This document shows positions 51,289-60,247 of a stretch of 64,000 bases of DNA, piece by piece (the stretch's first letter is position 1; each line of letters begins with the position of its first letter). The position numbers and the translations under genes were made by a program. Location of the stretch: positions 372,001 through 436,000 of the forward strand of contig JACKDV010000003.1 in the NCBI GenBank assembly GCA_020633315.1, read 5' to 3'. Source of the DNA: Myxococcales bacterium. GTDB lineage: Bacteria > Myxococcota_A > Polyangia > Nannocystales > Nannocystaceae. The notes beneath the pieces were generated by a model, which saw nothing but the letters and a program-made list of their open reading frames with translations, ran no database searches and was not told the DNA's origin.

Positions 51289-52944
51289 ATGGCCCCCTCG
51301 ACGCGGCAGTCGAGCCTCGACGAGCTCGACGGGACGACGTTCGACGTCCTGGTGGTGGGTGGCGGGATCAACGGGGCGGTGAGCGCCGCGGCCCTGCGCG
51401 CCCGCGGGGCCAAGGTGGCGCTGGTCGACCGGGGCGACTTCGCCGGCTTCACCAGCATGCACTCGTCCAACCTCGCGTGGGGCGGGATCAAGTACCTCGA
51501 GACCTACGAATTCGGCCTGGTGCGCAAGCTGTGCCGCAGCCGCAACAAGCTGCTGCTGGCCTATCCCTCGGCGGTCCGCGAGGTTCGCTTCTTCGCCACC
51601 CTCACCCGCGGCTTCCGCTTCGGCCGCTGGTTCCTGTTCATGGGCGCCCTGCTCTACTGGGCGATCGGCGGGCTGTTCACCCGGCGCCCGCGCCTGCTCT
51701 CCAACGCCACCATCGCCCGCGACGAGCCCGGCATCGACACATCGCGCACCGTGGGCGGCATCGAGTACTCCGACGCCTGCTTCGTCGACAACGACGCGCA
51801 CTTCGTGTTCCGCTTCGTCCGCGACGCGATGGAGGGCGGGGCCACCGTGGCCAACTACGTGGAGTCGCTGGGCTCGCGCTGGGACGGCGAGCAGTGGACC
51901 ACCGCCCTGCGCGACCGCCCCACCGGCCGCGAGCTCTGCGTGCGCTCGCGGGTGGTGGTCAACGCCTGCGGCCCCTATGTGGAGGAGCACAACCGCCGCA
52001 GCGGCGTGCGGACCCGCCACCGCCACGTGTTCTCCAAGGGCGTGCACCTGGTGGTGCCCCGCGTGACCGACAGCGTCCGGGTGCTCACCTTCTTCGCCAG
52101 CGACGGCCGGCTGTTCTTCGCGATCCCCATGGGGCCCTGCTCGAGCATCGGCACCACCGACACCCGCGTGGACGAGCTGCCGGCCCGGATCACCGCGGAG
52201 GACCGCGCCTTCATCCTCGACAACATCAACGCCCGCCTGCGACGCGAGCGGCCGCTGACCGAGGCCGACGTGCTCGGCGAGCGCTGCGGGGTGCGGCCGC
52301 TGGTGGTGGAGGCCGCCTCCGACGACCAGCTCGAGCAGGACTGGACCGCGCTCAGCCGCAAGCACGTGCTCGAGGTGGACGCCGAGCGCCCCCACCTGAG
52401 CATCTTCGGCGGCAAGCTGACCGATTGCATCAACGTGGGTCGCGAGGTGGCCCACGCGGTGGAGCGGCTCGGGGTGCCGCTGCGCGCGTCCAAGCGCTGG
52501 TACGGCGAGGCGAGCCCGGCCGAGCGCCAGCAGCTGATGGACCGCGCCCGCGCGCTGTCGCTGGAGGAGCTCGACGGGCGCCGCGAGGCGCCGGCGGAGC
52601 GGCTGTGGCGGCGCTACGGGCCGCGGGCGCACGAGCTGCTCGACCGGATCGAGCGCGACCCCAGCCAGGCCGAGCTGCTGATCCCGGGGGCCGAGGTGCT
52701 GCGGGTGGAGGCCACCCACGCCGCCCAGCACGAGCGGGTGGTCGAGCTCGAGGACTTCCTGCGTCGCCGCACCATGATCGAGCAGCTCGTGCCCCGAGCC
52801 GCGCTGCTGCGCATGCCCCAGCTCCCCCAGCTCGCCGAGCTGCTGTTCGGCGACGACGCCCCCGCCCGCCTCGAGGCCTACCGACGGGGCGCCTCGGCGC
52901 CCGCCGATCCGGCCGAGGCTCCCGAGCCGACCTCCCCCCGGTAG
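51289..52944 (+). CDS. FAD-dependent glycerol-3-phosphate dehydrogenase family protein
   Basis: 551 residues from the ATG at 51289. GlpD family features are the dinucleotide site DVLVVGGGINGAVSAAALRA, GDFAGFTSMHSSNLAWGGIK (GlpD: GTSSRSSKLIHGGLRYL), YSDACFVDNDAHFVFRFVRD, VVNACGPYVEEHN and SIGTTDT, then ERCGVRPLV and LSIFGGKLTDCINVGREVA. The GlpD loop TSSxSSKLIHGG is altered to TSMHSSNLAWGG, so the substrate may differ from glycerol 3-phosphate. Other members of the superfamily oxidise 2-hydroxyglutarate or related acids. About 178 nt separate it from the rhodanese gene, so it may not belong to that operon. The ATG at 51289 is chosen because the FAD motif begins soon after; the frame is open a little further upstream. 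Confidence 0.75.
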   Translation: MAPSTRQSSLDELDGTTFDVLVVGGGINGAVSAAALRARGAKVALVDRGDFAGFTSMHSSNLAWGGIKYLETYEFGLVRKLCRSRNKLLLAYPSAVREVRFFATLTRGFRFGRWFLFMGALLYWAIGGLFTRRPRLLSNATIARDEPGIDTSRTVGGIEYSDACFVDNDAHFVFRFVRDAMEGGATVANYVESLGSRWDGEQWTTALRDRPTGRELCVRSRVVVNACGPYVEEHNRRSGVRTRHRHVFSKGVHLVVPRVTDSVRVLTFFASDGRLFFAIPMGPCSSIGTTDTRVDELPARITAEDRAFILDNINARLRRERPLTEADVLGERCGVRPLVVEAASDDQLEQDWTALSRKHVLEVDAERPHLSIFGGKLTDCINVGREVAHAVERLGVPLRASKRWYGEASPAERQQLMDRARALSLEELDGRREAPAERLWRRYGPRAHELLDRIERDPSQAELLIPGAEVLRVEATHAAQHERVVELEDFLRRRTMIEQLVPRAALLRMPQLPQLAELLFGDDAPARLEAYRRGASAPADPAEAPEPTSPR

Positions 52945-52990
52945 CGCGGACGACCGGGCTCACCGAGCGACGGCCTCCCTGCGGATCGAC

Positions 52991-53016
52991 GAGCCGAGCG
53001 TCCGAGCCGAGCGTCC
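52991..53016. repeat. Tandem direct repeat, 2 x 13 bp
   Basis: GAGCCGAGCGTCC occurs twice head to tail (52991-53003 and 53004-53016) in the gap between convergent genes. It is followed by a 12-bp perfect palindrome GCCCCGCGGGGC (53029-53040), which could be part of a terminator. No T-run. Confidence 0.5.
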
Positions 53017-53054
53017 ACGGGCGACCCGGCCCCGCGGGGCGTGGGCCCCTCGGC

Positions 53055-54902
53055 TCAGACGGTGGCCGAGTCCGTCGCCGCGCGGCGGCGCATCACCTCT
53101 TCGCCCACCAGCCGCCGCAGCGCGCGGGAGTCGAAGGGCTTGTCGATGTGGCGGTTGGGGATCCGATCGAGGAAGCGCTGCACGCCCTCGAGCGACCCGC
53201 CGCCGGTGATGAACACGATCCGCGACTCGGCGCCCGGCCGCAGCTGCGCGAGCAGGCGGTAGAAGTCGCAGCCGTCCAGCCCCGGCATCATGATGTCGCA
53301 CAGGATCAGGTCGTAGCGCTCGCGGCTGCAGCGGGCCAGGGCATCGGGCACGCACGAGACGGTGTCGATCTGGTGCGGCTGCAGGGTGCGGCGCAGCATC
53401 GAGAGCACCAGCGGCTCGTCGTCGACCACCAGGATCCGCCCGGGACGGCCGGGGTCGGCCAGCGGCCCCGTGACCTCGTCGTCCACCGGCATCGCGCGGC
53501 CGGGCTCGGGTCGCGGCGCGGCGGGCAGCGAGATGGTGAAGGTCACCCCGCGCCCCTCGTTGTTGCGCACGTCGATCGTCCCCCCCATGCCGGTCACCAG
53601 GGTGTGGCAGATGGACAGCCCCAGCCCCGTGCCCGCGCCCACCGACTTGGTGGTGAAGAAGGGATCGAAGATCTTGTCGATGATCGCCAGGTCGATGCCG
53701 GGCCCGTTGTCGACCACGGCCACGCTCACCCGCCGCTCGTCGCGGCGCGCCCCCACCCAGATGCGCGGGGCCGGCACCTGCTGCGAGCCCATCGCGTGCA
53801 GGGCGTTCTCCACCAGGTTGACGAGCACCTGCTCGAGCTCGATCCGCCGCCCCAGCACCAGCGCCCCCGCCGGGATCTCGGCGAGCAGCTCGGCCCGCCC
53901 CCGCAGGCGGTGCCGCAGCATGCCCAGGGCGCTGTCCACCACCTCGTCGATCGCGATGAGCTCGGCGGTGGCCTCGGAGTGCCGCGCGAAGAGCTTGATG
54001 TTGCGGACGAGCTGGGCGATGCGGCTGGCCCCCACCGAGATCGCCCCGATCAGCTCGCTGAGCTCGGCGTGGGGGCCCTCGGGCATCCGCCCCTGCAGCG
54101 CCTCGAGCTCGTGCTCGATGAGCTCGGTGCTCGTGACGATGAAGCTCAGCGGGTTGTTGATCTCGTGGCACAGCCCGGCCGCCAGCCGCCCCAGCCCCTC
54201 GAGGCGCTGGGCCTTGCGTAGCAGGTTCTCGGCCTGGGTGCGGTTCTCGATCTCGCTGCGCAGGTGGGCGGTGGCGGCCGCCAGCTCGCCCCGCTGCTCC
54301 GACACCGAGCGCTCCAGGTCGAGCACGCGATCGCGATCGCGGCGGACCATGGCCCAGCGCTCGCAGAGCGCACAGGCGAGCTGGTGGACCTCGAGCGCGT
54401 CGAAGGGCTTCTTGAGCACCAGCAGCCGGTCCCGCCCCCGCAGCGCCTCCACCCGCTTTCGCCAGGTGCGCTCCGAGTACGCGGTGCACAGCACCACCCG
54501 CACGTCGGGGTCGGCCTCGAGCACGTGGGCCGCCGTCTCCACGCCGTCCCAGCCGGGAGGCATGCGCACGTCCATGAACACCAGCGCGTAGGGGCGCTCG
54601 GCGTCGCGGGCCTCGAGCACGCGGGTGAGCGCGTCCCGGCCCTGGGTGACGTGCTCGAGGGTGAAGCGCGGCCCCGCGGGCGCCGGGGGCCGCTCCTCGT
54701 CGAACAGCGACGCCGCCAGCTCGTCGAGGCGATCGTCCTGGGTCTCCGCGGCCGCGAAGATCCGCGAGAAGTCGTCGTGGATCGAGAGGTTGTCGTCGGC
54801 CACCAGCACCCGGTACGCCGTCGCGCTCGGCACGAGCTCGGGCTCGGGCCCGGCTCGACGCGGCGGCCCCTCGGCGCTCTCGACGGGGATCGGCGTGATC
54901 AT
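53055..54902 (-). CDS. Hybrid histidine kinase, receiver-kinase-receiver
   Basis: 615 residues. The ATG overlaps the stop of the upstream kinase gene (ATGA). An N-terminal receiver (about 30-165) has YRVLVADDNLSIHDDF, a long insertion, ALVFMDVRMPPGWDGVE and VLKKPFDALE. A coiled-coil precedes HisKA (GLCHEINNPLSFIVTSTELI). The HATPase has LEQVLVNLVENALHAM, VVDNGPGI, FTTKSVGAGTGLGLSICHTL. The C-terminal receiver has ILVVDDEPLVLSML and DLILCDIMMPGLDGC. All phosphorylation residues are present. No membrane helix or sensor domain, so it is cytoplasmic and probably driven by the partners encoded upstream. Confidence 0.9.
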   Translation of the reverse strand: MITPIPVESAEGPPRRAGPEPELVPSATAYRVLVADDNLSIHDDFSRIFAAAETQDDRLDELAASLFDEERPPAPAGPRFTLEHVTQGRDALTRVLEARDAERPYALVFMDVRMPPGWDGVETAAHVLEADPDVRVVLCTAYSERTWRKRVEALRGRDRLLVLKKPFDALEVHQLACALCERWAMVRRDRDRVLDLERSVSEQRGELAAATAHLRSEIENRTQAENLLRKAQRLEGLGRLAAGLCHEINNPLSFIVTSTELIEHELEALQGRMPEGPHAELSELIGAISVGASRIAQLVRNIKLFARHSEATAELIAIDEVVDSALGMLRHRLRGRAELLAEIPAGALVLGRRIELEQVLVNLVENALHAMGSQQVPAPRIWVGARRDERRVSVAVVDNGPGIDLAIIDKIFDPFFTTKSVGAGTGLGLSICHTLVTGMGGTIDVRNNEGRGVTFTISLPAAPRPEPGRAMPVDDEVTGPLADPGRPGRILVVDDEPLVLSMLRRTLQPHQIDTVSCVPDALARCSRERYDLILCDIMMPGLDGCDFYRLLAQLRPGAESRIVFITGGGSLEGVQRFLDRIPNRHIDKPFDSRALRRLVGEEVMRRRAATDSATV

Positions 54903-56116
54903 GGCAGCACCCGCGGCAGCGAGAGGCGGAAGCACGCGCCCTGCCCCGGGCCCTCGCTCACCGCCTCCAGCGTGCCGTTCATGGTGCGCGCGGCCACGGC
55001 CGAGGCGTGCAGCCCGAAGCCGTGCCCGTTGCGCTTGGTGCTGAAGCCGTGCTCGAACAGCCGCGGGAGGTTCTCGGGAGCGATCCCCATGCCGTTGTCC
55101 TCGACCTCGAAGTGGATCCGATCGTCGTCGGCCCGCAGCCGCACCCACAGGTGACGACCGCCCTCGATCTCCTCGAGCGACTCGATCGCGTTGCGCACCA
55201 GGTTGGCGAGCACCTGCAGGGTGGCCTGCTTGTCGAGCACCACCTTGCCCACCTCCTCGAGCTGAAGCGCCACCTCGATGAAGCGGGTCTCGAGGTCGAG
55301 CTGGAACATGGAGAGGATCTGCTCGATCAGCGGCTCGGGTCGGGCGGGCTCGCTCATGTCGCCGAGCCGCGCGATGGTCTGCTGGGCCTCGACGATCGAG
55401 CGCATCATGGTGAGGTGCTCGGCGAGGCGGCTGGTCTCCTTGCGCAGCCGCTCGTGCTCGCCCTCCAGCGCCGCGTCGACCTGGGCGAGCAGCTCCACCA
55501 GCTTGCCGCCCTTGGGGTCGTCCCGCAGGAACTCCGCGAGCCGCTCGCGGTTGTCGGCCAGCATCCTCACCGCCTTGCCCAGCAGGTGCAGCCGCGACGA
55601 CTCGAGCTCGCGCATCAGCGTGTCGGCCGAGACGTTGACGCTGTTGAGCACGTTGCCCACGTTGTGCAGCACGCCGGTGGCGATCTCGGCCATGCCCGCG
55701 CGGTGGGAGGCCTGCACCAGGTCGTGGCGCAGCGCCTCCACCCGCTGCTCGGCCTCTCGCTGCTTGGTGATCTCGGTGAGGATGCAGATCATCCCCTTGG
55801 AGCCGTCGGAGGCCTCGAACCAGGAGATCTGGGTCGAGTACCACTGCCGCCCCCCGGCCGGGGCCTCGAGGAAGGTCTCGTACTGCTGCGGCTCGCCGGT
55901 CTCGCGGGCACGCTCGAGCACCGCCTGCACCTTGCGGGCCTGGGCCGGGGGCAGCACCGCCAGGTAGCTGGTGCCGATGAGCTGCTCGAGGTCGAAGCCG
56001 TGCTCGACCCGGTTGAGGTAGCGGATCCGATACTCCTCGTCGGTGACGATGATGTGGCCCGGGGCGCTCTGCAGCGCGGTGCGGAGCACCTCGGGATCCA
56101 GGGGACGCGAGGACAT
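54899..56116 (-). CDS. PAS-domain histidine kinase
   Basis: 405 residues. The ATG shares one base with the stop of the response-regulator gene (TGATG). Residues ~8-125 form a PAS domain (SAPGHIIVTDEEYRIRYLNR, GRQWYSTQISWFEASDGS). The dimerisation helix is AGMAEIATGVLHNVGNVLNS, an atypical H-box in which LHN-x-GN replaces HEI/HDL-x-NP, seen in a subgroup of cytoplasmic kinases. The HATPase has LQVLANLVRNAIESL, EVEDNGMGI, HGFSTKRNGHGFGLHASAVA. No membrane segments. It is the middle gene of a response-regulator / PAS kinase / hybrid kinase unit, so signal flow within the unit is likely, but its direction is not known. Confidence 0.88.
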   Translation of the reverse strand: MSSRPLDPEVLRTALQSAPGHIIVTDEEYRIRYLNRVEHGFDLEQLIGTSYLAVLPPAQARKVQAVLERARETGEPQQYETFLEAPAGGRQWYSTQISWFEASDGSKGMICILTEITKQREAEQRVEALRHDLVQASHRAGMAEIATGVLHNVGNVLNSVNVSADTLMRELESSRLHLLGKAVRMLADNRERLAEFLRDDPKGGKLVELLAQVDAALEGEHERLRKETSRLAEHLTMMRSIVEAQQTIARLGDMSEPARPEPLIEQILSMFQLDLETRFIEVALQLEEVGKVVLDKQATLQVLANLVRNAIESLEEIEGGRHLWVRLRADDDRIHFEVEDNGMGIAPENLPRLFEHGFSTKRNGHGFGLHASAVAARTMNGTLEAVSEGPGQGACFRLSLPRVLP

Positions 56117-56718
56117 CACTCGGCCCGCCCTTCCCGGAGCTCGGCCACCCGCTCGCGGCAGCGGTGGAGCTGCCCCTCGAGCTGGTCGATTCGTTCTCGC
56201 ACGAGCTGGTCCTTGCGCCAGCGGCAGGTGGTGGCGAGGGTGAGCTGCTTGACCGCGTTGGGATCGAAGGGCTTGCGCAGCATCAGCAGCTTGTCGGTCG
56301 CCCCCAGCTTCTGCACGATCTCCTCCCACGAGTAGTCGGAGTACGCCGAGCACAGGACCATCTGGATGTTGGGATCCACCTCCCACAGGTGCCGGATGGT
56401 CTCCACCCCGTCCCAGCCGGGCGGCATGCGGATGTCCACGAAGGCCAGCGCGTACGACTCGCCCTCGGCCGCCGCGTCCTTGATCTTCTCGAGCGCGCTA
56501 CGCCCCTGGAACACGGAGTCGAAGCGGTACTGCGGCAGCTCGGACGCGACCTCCTCGGCGGGGGTCGGCACCTCGCCCGTGTCTCCGAACAGCTCCTCCG
56601 CCAGGGCATCGAGGGCATCGGGACCACGGCTGGGCTGGAGCAACGATCGGAAGTCCTCGTGGATGCCCTCGTTGTCGTCGACGATCAGCACCCGGTAGCT
56701 CGCGGGCTCCAGTTCCAT
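56116..56718 (-). CDS. Response regulator with an extended receiver domain
   Basis: 200 residues from the ATG at 56718; an ATG at 56751 would add 11 residues and neither has a clear ribosome binding site. The receiver begins YRVLIVDDNEGIHEDFRSLL. About 45 extra residues (ALAEELFGDTGEVPTPAEEV and neighbours) separate the first strand/helix from the phosphoacceptor segment ALAFVDIRMPPGWDGVETIR, and LMLRKPFDPN gives the Lys. The same expanded receiver (VDDN-x2-IH-x-DF, then a long insertion) is at the N-terminus of the hybrid kinase encoded downstream, so the two are related by duplication. A C-terminal coiled coil (ERIDQLEGQLHRCRERVAEL) is the only output region; no DNA-binding domain. Confidence 0.85.
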   Translation of the reverse strand: MELEPASYRVLIVDDNEGIHEDFRSLLQPSRGPDALDALAEELFGDTGEVPTPAEEVASELPQYRFDSVFQGRSALEKIKDAAAEGESYALAFVDIRMPPGWDGVETIRHLWEVDPNIQMVLCSAYSDYSWEEIVQKLGATDKLLMLRKPFDPNAVKQLTLATTCRWRKDQLVRERIDQLEGQLHRCRERVAELREGRAE

Positions 56719-56789
56719 CAGGGAACATCTTACAAGCTCCGATGGGCCCATGAATGGCCGAAACAGGCCACTTGGGCCCGTCGAGGCGT

Positions 56790-56809
56790 GATCTCGCTCC
56801 GTCGAGATC
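56790..56809. repeat. Inverted repeat GATCTCG-CTCCGT-CGAGATC
   Basis: Perfect 7-6-7 inverted repeat about 72 bp upstream of the phosphorelay operon start, in a 198-bp gap otherwise without features. It could be an operator for that operon or part of the end of the upstream transcript. Confidence 0.4.
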
Positions 56810-56916
56810 CCTCATGGATGTGACAGTGAAGGCAGGTCACCCACCTCCACGTGCAGGTCGCATGTGCCGTTGGGGCCATCGCCCAGGCGGGGCGGTCGCA
56901 CCGCCTACGACGGCGC

Positions 56917-57933
56917 CTAGGCCGACTGGGTCATGCCGGGCAGGCCGCCCTGCTGCTGCACCACTCGCAGCAGGCTCGCCACCTGGAAGCCCAGCAGCCG
57001 CGCCACGAAGGGCAGCCCCTCGTTGGCCTCGGTCTCGCGCAGCTGGGTGGCCACGTCGAGCGCATGCCGAGCCGGACCCAGCTTGCCCTCGCTCCACAGC
57101 CCCACCGCCGCATCCTCGAAGGCGTTGGCGATGGTGGTGCGCAGACCCTCGCGGATCTCCTCCTGGCCCTCCAGCGCCTTGCGCATGAGGTCGGTGCGCG
57201 CATCGTCGTCGGTGGGCTGCGGCGCATCACCGTGGATCTCGGCCGCGCGCTGCAGCACCGGATCGAGGTCGAGCAGCGGCGGCCACAGGTTGACCGAGGC
57301 CGTCACCAGCAGGTCGTCGATCTGAGGGGCCTCGAAGGCGGGCTGATCGTCGAGGCGACCGTGGAGGAAGCACGCGGGGCGCTCGCCCGGGGCATCGCCC
57401 AGTCGCGGCATCGCCTCGTCGAGGGCCCGCGGCACTGACAGGCCGGCGCCCTGGGTCTGGGCCCGGGCCCAGGTGATGCGGGCCTTCATCCACTCCACCG
57501 GGACCACGCGGCCCTCGGTGTTGCGCTTCCAGTCGCGCTCCAGCCGGCCGCGCTGGCCGTCGGTCTGCTGGTAGGCGCCGAACTCGAGCACGCGATCCTC
57601 GGGGCTCAGCGTGCCGACGTACAGCCGGGCCCCCGAGACCTCCTGCGGCAGGCTCAGCATGAAGCGCAGCGCCCCCGGCATGGCCCGGCCGTCGACGGTG
57701 GCCAGGGCATCCATCTGGCCGCGCAGCTCCTGGTTGACGTCGCCGGCGCTCCAGGCGATGGACGGCCCCTCGGGGACCTCGATGCCCCGGCTGCGCAGCA
57801 CGTGGATGGCCTTGCGGGCCGCCTTGCGGACCTTCTTGTCCTCGTGGTCCCGCAGCCCGGCCAGTGCCTGGGCATCATTGGCCTTCTGGAGCGTCGGAAT
57901 CGAGTCGAGGAGCTGCTTGGGGTCGGAGGCCAT
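56917..57933 (-). CDS. Hypothetical protein with an N-terminal HEAT-like helical segment
   Basis: 338 residues, no family recognised. The ATG at 57933 is 16 nt after the stop of the sulfatase-like gene; the frame upstream is Arg/Gly-rich and not coding. The N-terminus (LQKANDAQALAGLRDHEDKK, VRKAARKAIHVLRSRG) resembles one HEAT unit. The centre has mixed sequence (FMLSLPQEVSGARLYVGTLS, EDRVLEFGAYQQTDGQRGRL), and the end is helical (GEREL-like IREGLRTTIANAFEDAAVGL, ARHALDVATQLRETEANEG). Cytoplasmic by absence of signals. Last gene of the probable minus-strand series running from the window's right edge. Confidence 0.6.
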   Translation of the reverse strand: MASDPKQLLDSIPTLQKANDAQALAGLRDHEDKKVRKAARKAIHVLRSRGIEVPEGPSIAWSAGDVNQELRGQMDALATVDGRAMPGALRFMLSLPQEVSGARLYVGTLSPEDRVLEFGAYQQTDGQRGRLERDWKRNTEGRVVPVEWMKARITWARAQTQGAGLSVPRALDEAMPRLGDAPGERPACFLHGRLDDQPAFEAPQIDDLLVTASVNLWPPLLDLDPVLQRAAEIHGDAPQPTDDDARTDLMRKALEGQEEIREGLRTTIANAFEDAAVGLWSEGKLGPARHALDVATQLRETEANEGLPFVARLLGFQVASLLRVVQQQGGLPGMTQSA

Positions 57934-57949
57934 CGGGGCGCCGGGATTA

Positions 57950-60247
57950 CTACATCCCCTGATCCATCGCAAACGCGGGCCGGAGGTTCGCCCCGGTGCC
58001 CCAGCGCGCTCGCTTCCACCGTTCCTGGTGCAGGATCTGCCACGCGAGCGCCGTGCGCAACATCCGCAAGGCCACCCCACCCTCGGCCTGCAGATCGGTG
58101 AGCTCGCCGGGGTCGCTGCGCAGGTCGAAGTACCGCTGGCGCAGACCCGGACCGAGGATGAGCTTGTGATCGCCGATCACCGCGGCCCGGCTGCCGTCGC
58201 CGAGATAGGCGAGCACCAGGCGGGGCGGCGGCTGGGGGTCGTCGATCACCGGCACGAGGCTCTCGCCCTGCCACAGGTCGGGCGCGGGGGCTCCCACCAG
58301 GTCGGCGAGCGTGGGGGCCAGGTCGAGCAGGTCGACGGGAGCGGTCACCTTGCCCGGCGCCAGCAGCTTGGGCGCCCGGATGAGCAGCGGCACCCGGATG
58401 CTCTCCTCGTGCAGGTTGCGACCGTGGCCGGCGCTGCCGTGCTCGAAGAACTCCTCGCCGTGGATCCCCACCAGCACCACGATGGCGTCGTCGAGGCGGC
58501 CGGCCTCGCGCAGGGTGGACAGCAATTCCTCGAGGGCGCGGTCGACCACCTGCAGCTCGCCGCGATACAGCCGACGCACGTAGCGGAGCTCCTCGGCCGA
58601 GGGCTCGAGCTTGCCCGTGTACACCCGCCCCACCCAGATGTGGGTGAGGTGCGGCAGCGGGGCGCCAGCGGGGGTCTGCAGGTCGCCCAGCAGCTCGCGC
58701 GGCGGCTCGTAGGGCGCCTGCGGATCGTTGACGTTGGCGTAGAGGAACCAGTGCTCCGAGTGCGGCTCGAGCTGGGCGAGGCCGCGGCGCACCACCGCCA
58801 CCGCGTCGTCCTCGTCGGTGTCGCGGCGGATCGCCTGGTGCAGGTCGAAGCCCTGGGCCAGGCCGCGCTCCTCGTCGACGTAGGAGTTGGAGCTGACCAG
58901 CGCGCGCAGGTAGCCGGCGCGCGACAGGGTCTCGGGCAGCAGCACCTGGCCGTCGGCCACGAAGGTGCCCCGCACCGTCAGGTGCACCGGGGGCGCGACC
59001 GAGGACAGCCAGCCCGCGTGGCTGGGCACCGCGGCCGAGCCCACCGCGTAGGCGCGCTCGAACACCATCGACTCGCGGCGCATGGTCTCGATGGTCTCCA
59101 GCGAGGGACGCCGCCCAGGATCGAACAGCTCGTCGGCGCGGGCTCCCTCGACCGCGAGCACCAGGATGTCGCGAGGCGCCCGCGGGCGCTGGTCGAGCGG
59201 CTGGCTGCGCCGCGCCGCGATCTCGGCCACGCGCAGCACGGCCCCGCTGTCGCCCTTGGAGCCGCCCGCCCGGATCTCGAGGCGCGTGGGCACGCCGCCC
59301 CACGCGGTCAGGTCGAGCTCGCGGCGGTCGCCCGCGGGGCGCAGCGGCTCCTCGAACAGCACCGAGGGGCGCCGTCCCTCGCGGTGGTCGGCGTCGGAGC
59401 TGGCGAGCACCTGCAGCGAGCCCTGGCCGCGCACGTCCAGGCGCAGCCGGCCGCGCCGCGGCGGCACCAGGTAGTAGACCAGGCTCGAGCCCGCGGCGAG
59501 CTCCAGCGTGGCCCCGCCCTCGGGATCGGGCTCCACCGTGAACGGCGGCACCGGCTCGGCCTCGGGGAGCGTGCCCGTGATGAGATCGTGGCGCCCCACC
59601 TCGACCCGCGTGACCACGGCCGCGGCCGGCTCGCCGCCGTGCTCGCCCATGCGGCGGAAGTGCAGGCGCATGCGGTTGTCACCGGGATGGACGAGCTCGG
59701 CGGGCAGCGACAGCGTACGCCGCTGCCAGCCCTCGGAGAGGCGCAGGTGGGCCAGCGGCTTCTCCTCCCACAGCACGGTCACCGACTGGTCCTCCACCAG
59801 TGGCCGCAGGGTGATCGCCATGGCCAGGCCAGAGGTCTCGGTCTCGGGATCGTCGGGGTTGAGCGCGGGCGAGAGCTCGCCGTCGAGGGGGAGATCGAAG
59901 GAGACGGTGCGCCCGCGCACGATGCCCCCCACCCGATCATCGACCTCCACGCCCAGCCTCCACTCGTCGTGCTGCCCCAGGGCCAGGTGCTTGGAGGCGC
60001 TGCGCCGGCCCAGGTCGACCAGCACGCCGCCGTCGCGCATCACCACCGCGCTGGGCCGCTGGGCGATGAGATCGAGCCAGCGGTCGGTGGTCTCGACCCG
60101 CGCCACCGGGGCCATCAGGGTGGGCGCCACCGGGCCCTGCGGCACCTCCACCGGCGGGACCTCGGCCGCGTCGTCCGAGCAGGCGGAGCCGCCCACCGCG
60201 AGCATCGCGAGCAGGGCCAGACCCCTTCCGATCCTCCGCACGCTCAC
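57950..60247 (-). CDS. Sulfatase/phosphoglycerol-transferase-fold lipoprotein with altered active site
   Basis: 765 residues from a GTG overlapping the previous stop (GTGA). The signal peptide ends in lipobox GSAC (Cys 23). About 330 residues of beta-rich sequence precede a sulfatase-type domain (RDILVLAVEGARADELF at 359-375; VPLLIRAP at 619-626). Residues that normally bind metal or attack the substrate are changed: the first Asp of the IDxxRAD box is Glu 367, the nucleophile position before xPSHA is Ala 406, and the DHGE box reads IHGEEFFEHG (Ile 595). The fold is therefore kept while catalysis is doubtful. It is probably a periplasmic or outer-membrane-facing binding protein. The upstream gene encodes a polytopic membrane protein and the two are coupled. 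Confidence 0.75.
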   Translation of the reverse strand: MSVRRIGRGLALLAMLAVGGSACSDDAAEVPPVEVPQGPVAPTLMAPVARVETTDRWLDLIAQRPSAVVMRDGGVLVDLGRRSASKHLALGQHDEWRLGVEVDDRVGGIVRGRTVSFDLPLDGELSPALNPDDPETETSGLAMAITLRPLVEDQSVTVLWEEKPLAHLRLSEGWQRRTLSLPAELVHPGDNRMRLHFRRMGEHGGEPAAAVVTRVEVGRHDLITGTLPEAEPVPPFTVEPDPEGGATLELAAGSSLVYYLVPPRRGRLRLDVRGQGSLQVLASSDADHREGRRPSVLFEEPLRPAGDRRELDLTAWGGVPTRLEIRAGGSKGDSGAVLRVAEIAARRSQPLDQRPRAPRDILVLAVEGARADELFDPGRRPSLETIETMRRESMVFERAYAVGSAAVPSHAGWLSSVAPPVHLTVRGTFVADGQVLLPETLSRAGYLRALVSSNSYVDEERGLAQGFDLHQAIRRDTDEDDAVAVVRRGLAQLEPHSEHWFLYANVNDPQAPYEPPRELLGDLQTPAGAPLPHLTHIWVGRVYTGKLEPSAEELRYVRRLYRGELQVVDRALEELLSTLREAGRLDDAIVVLVGIHGEEFFEHGSAGHGRNLHEESIRVPLLIRAPKLLAPGKVTAPVDLLDLAPTLADLVGAPAPDLWQGESLVPVIDDPQPPPRLVLAYLGDGSRAAVIGDHKLILGPGLRQRYFDLRSDPGELTDLQAEGGVALRMLRTALAWQILHQERWKRARWGTGANLRPAFAMDQGM

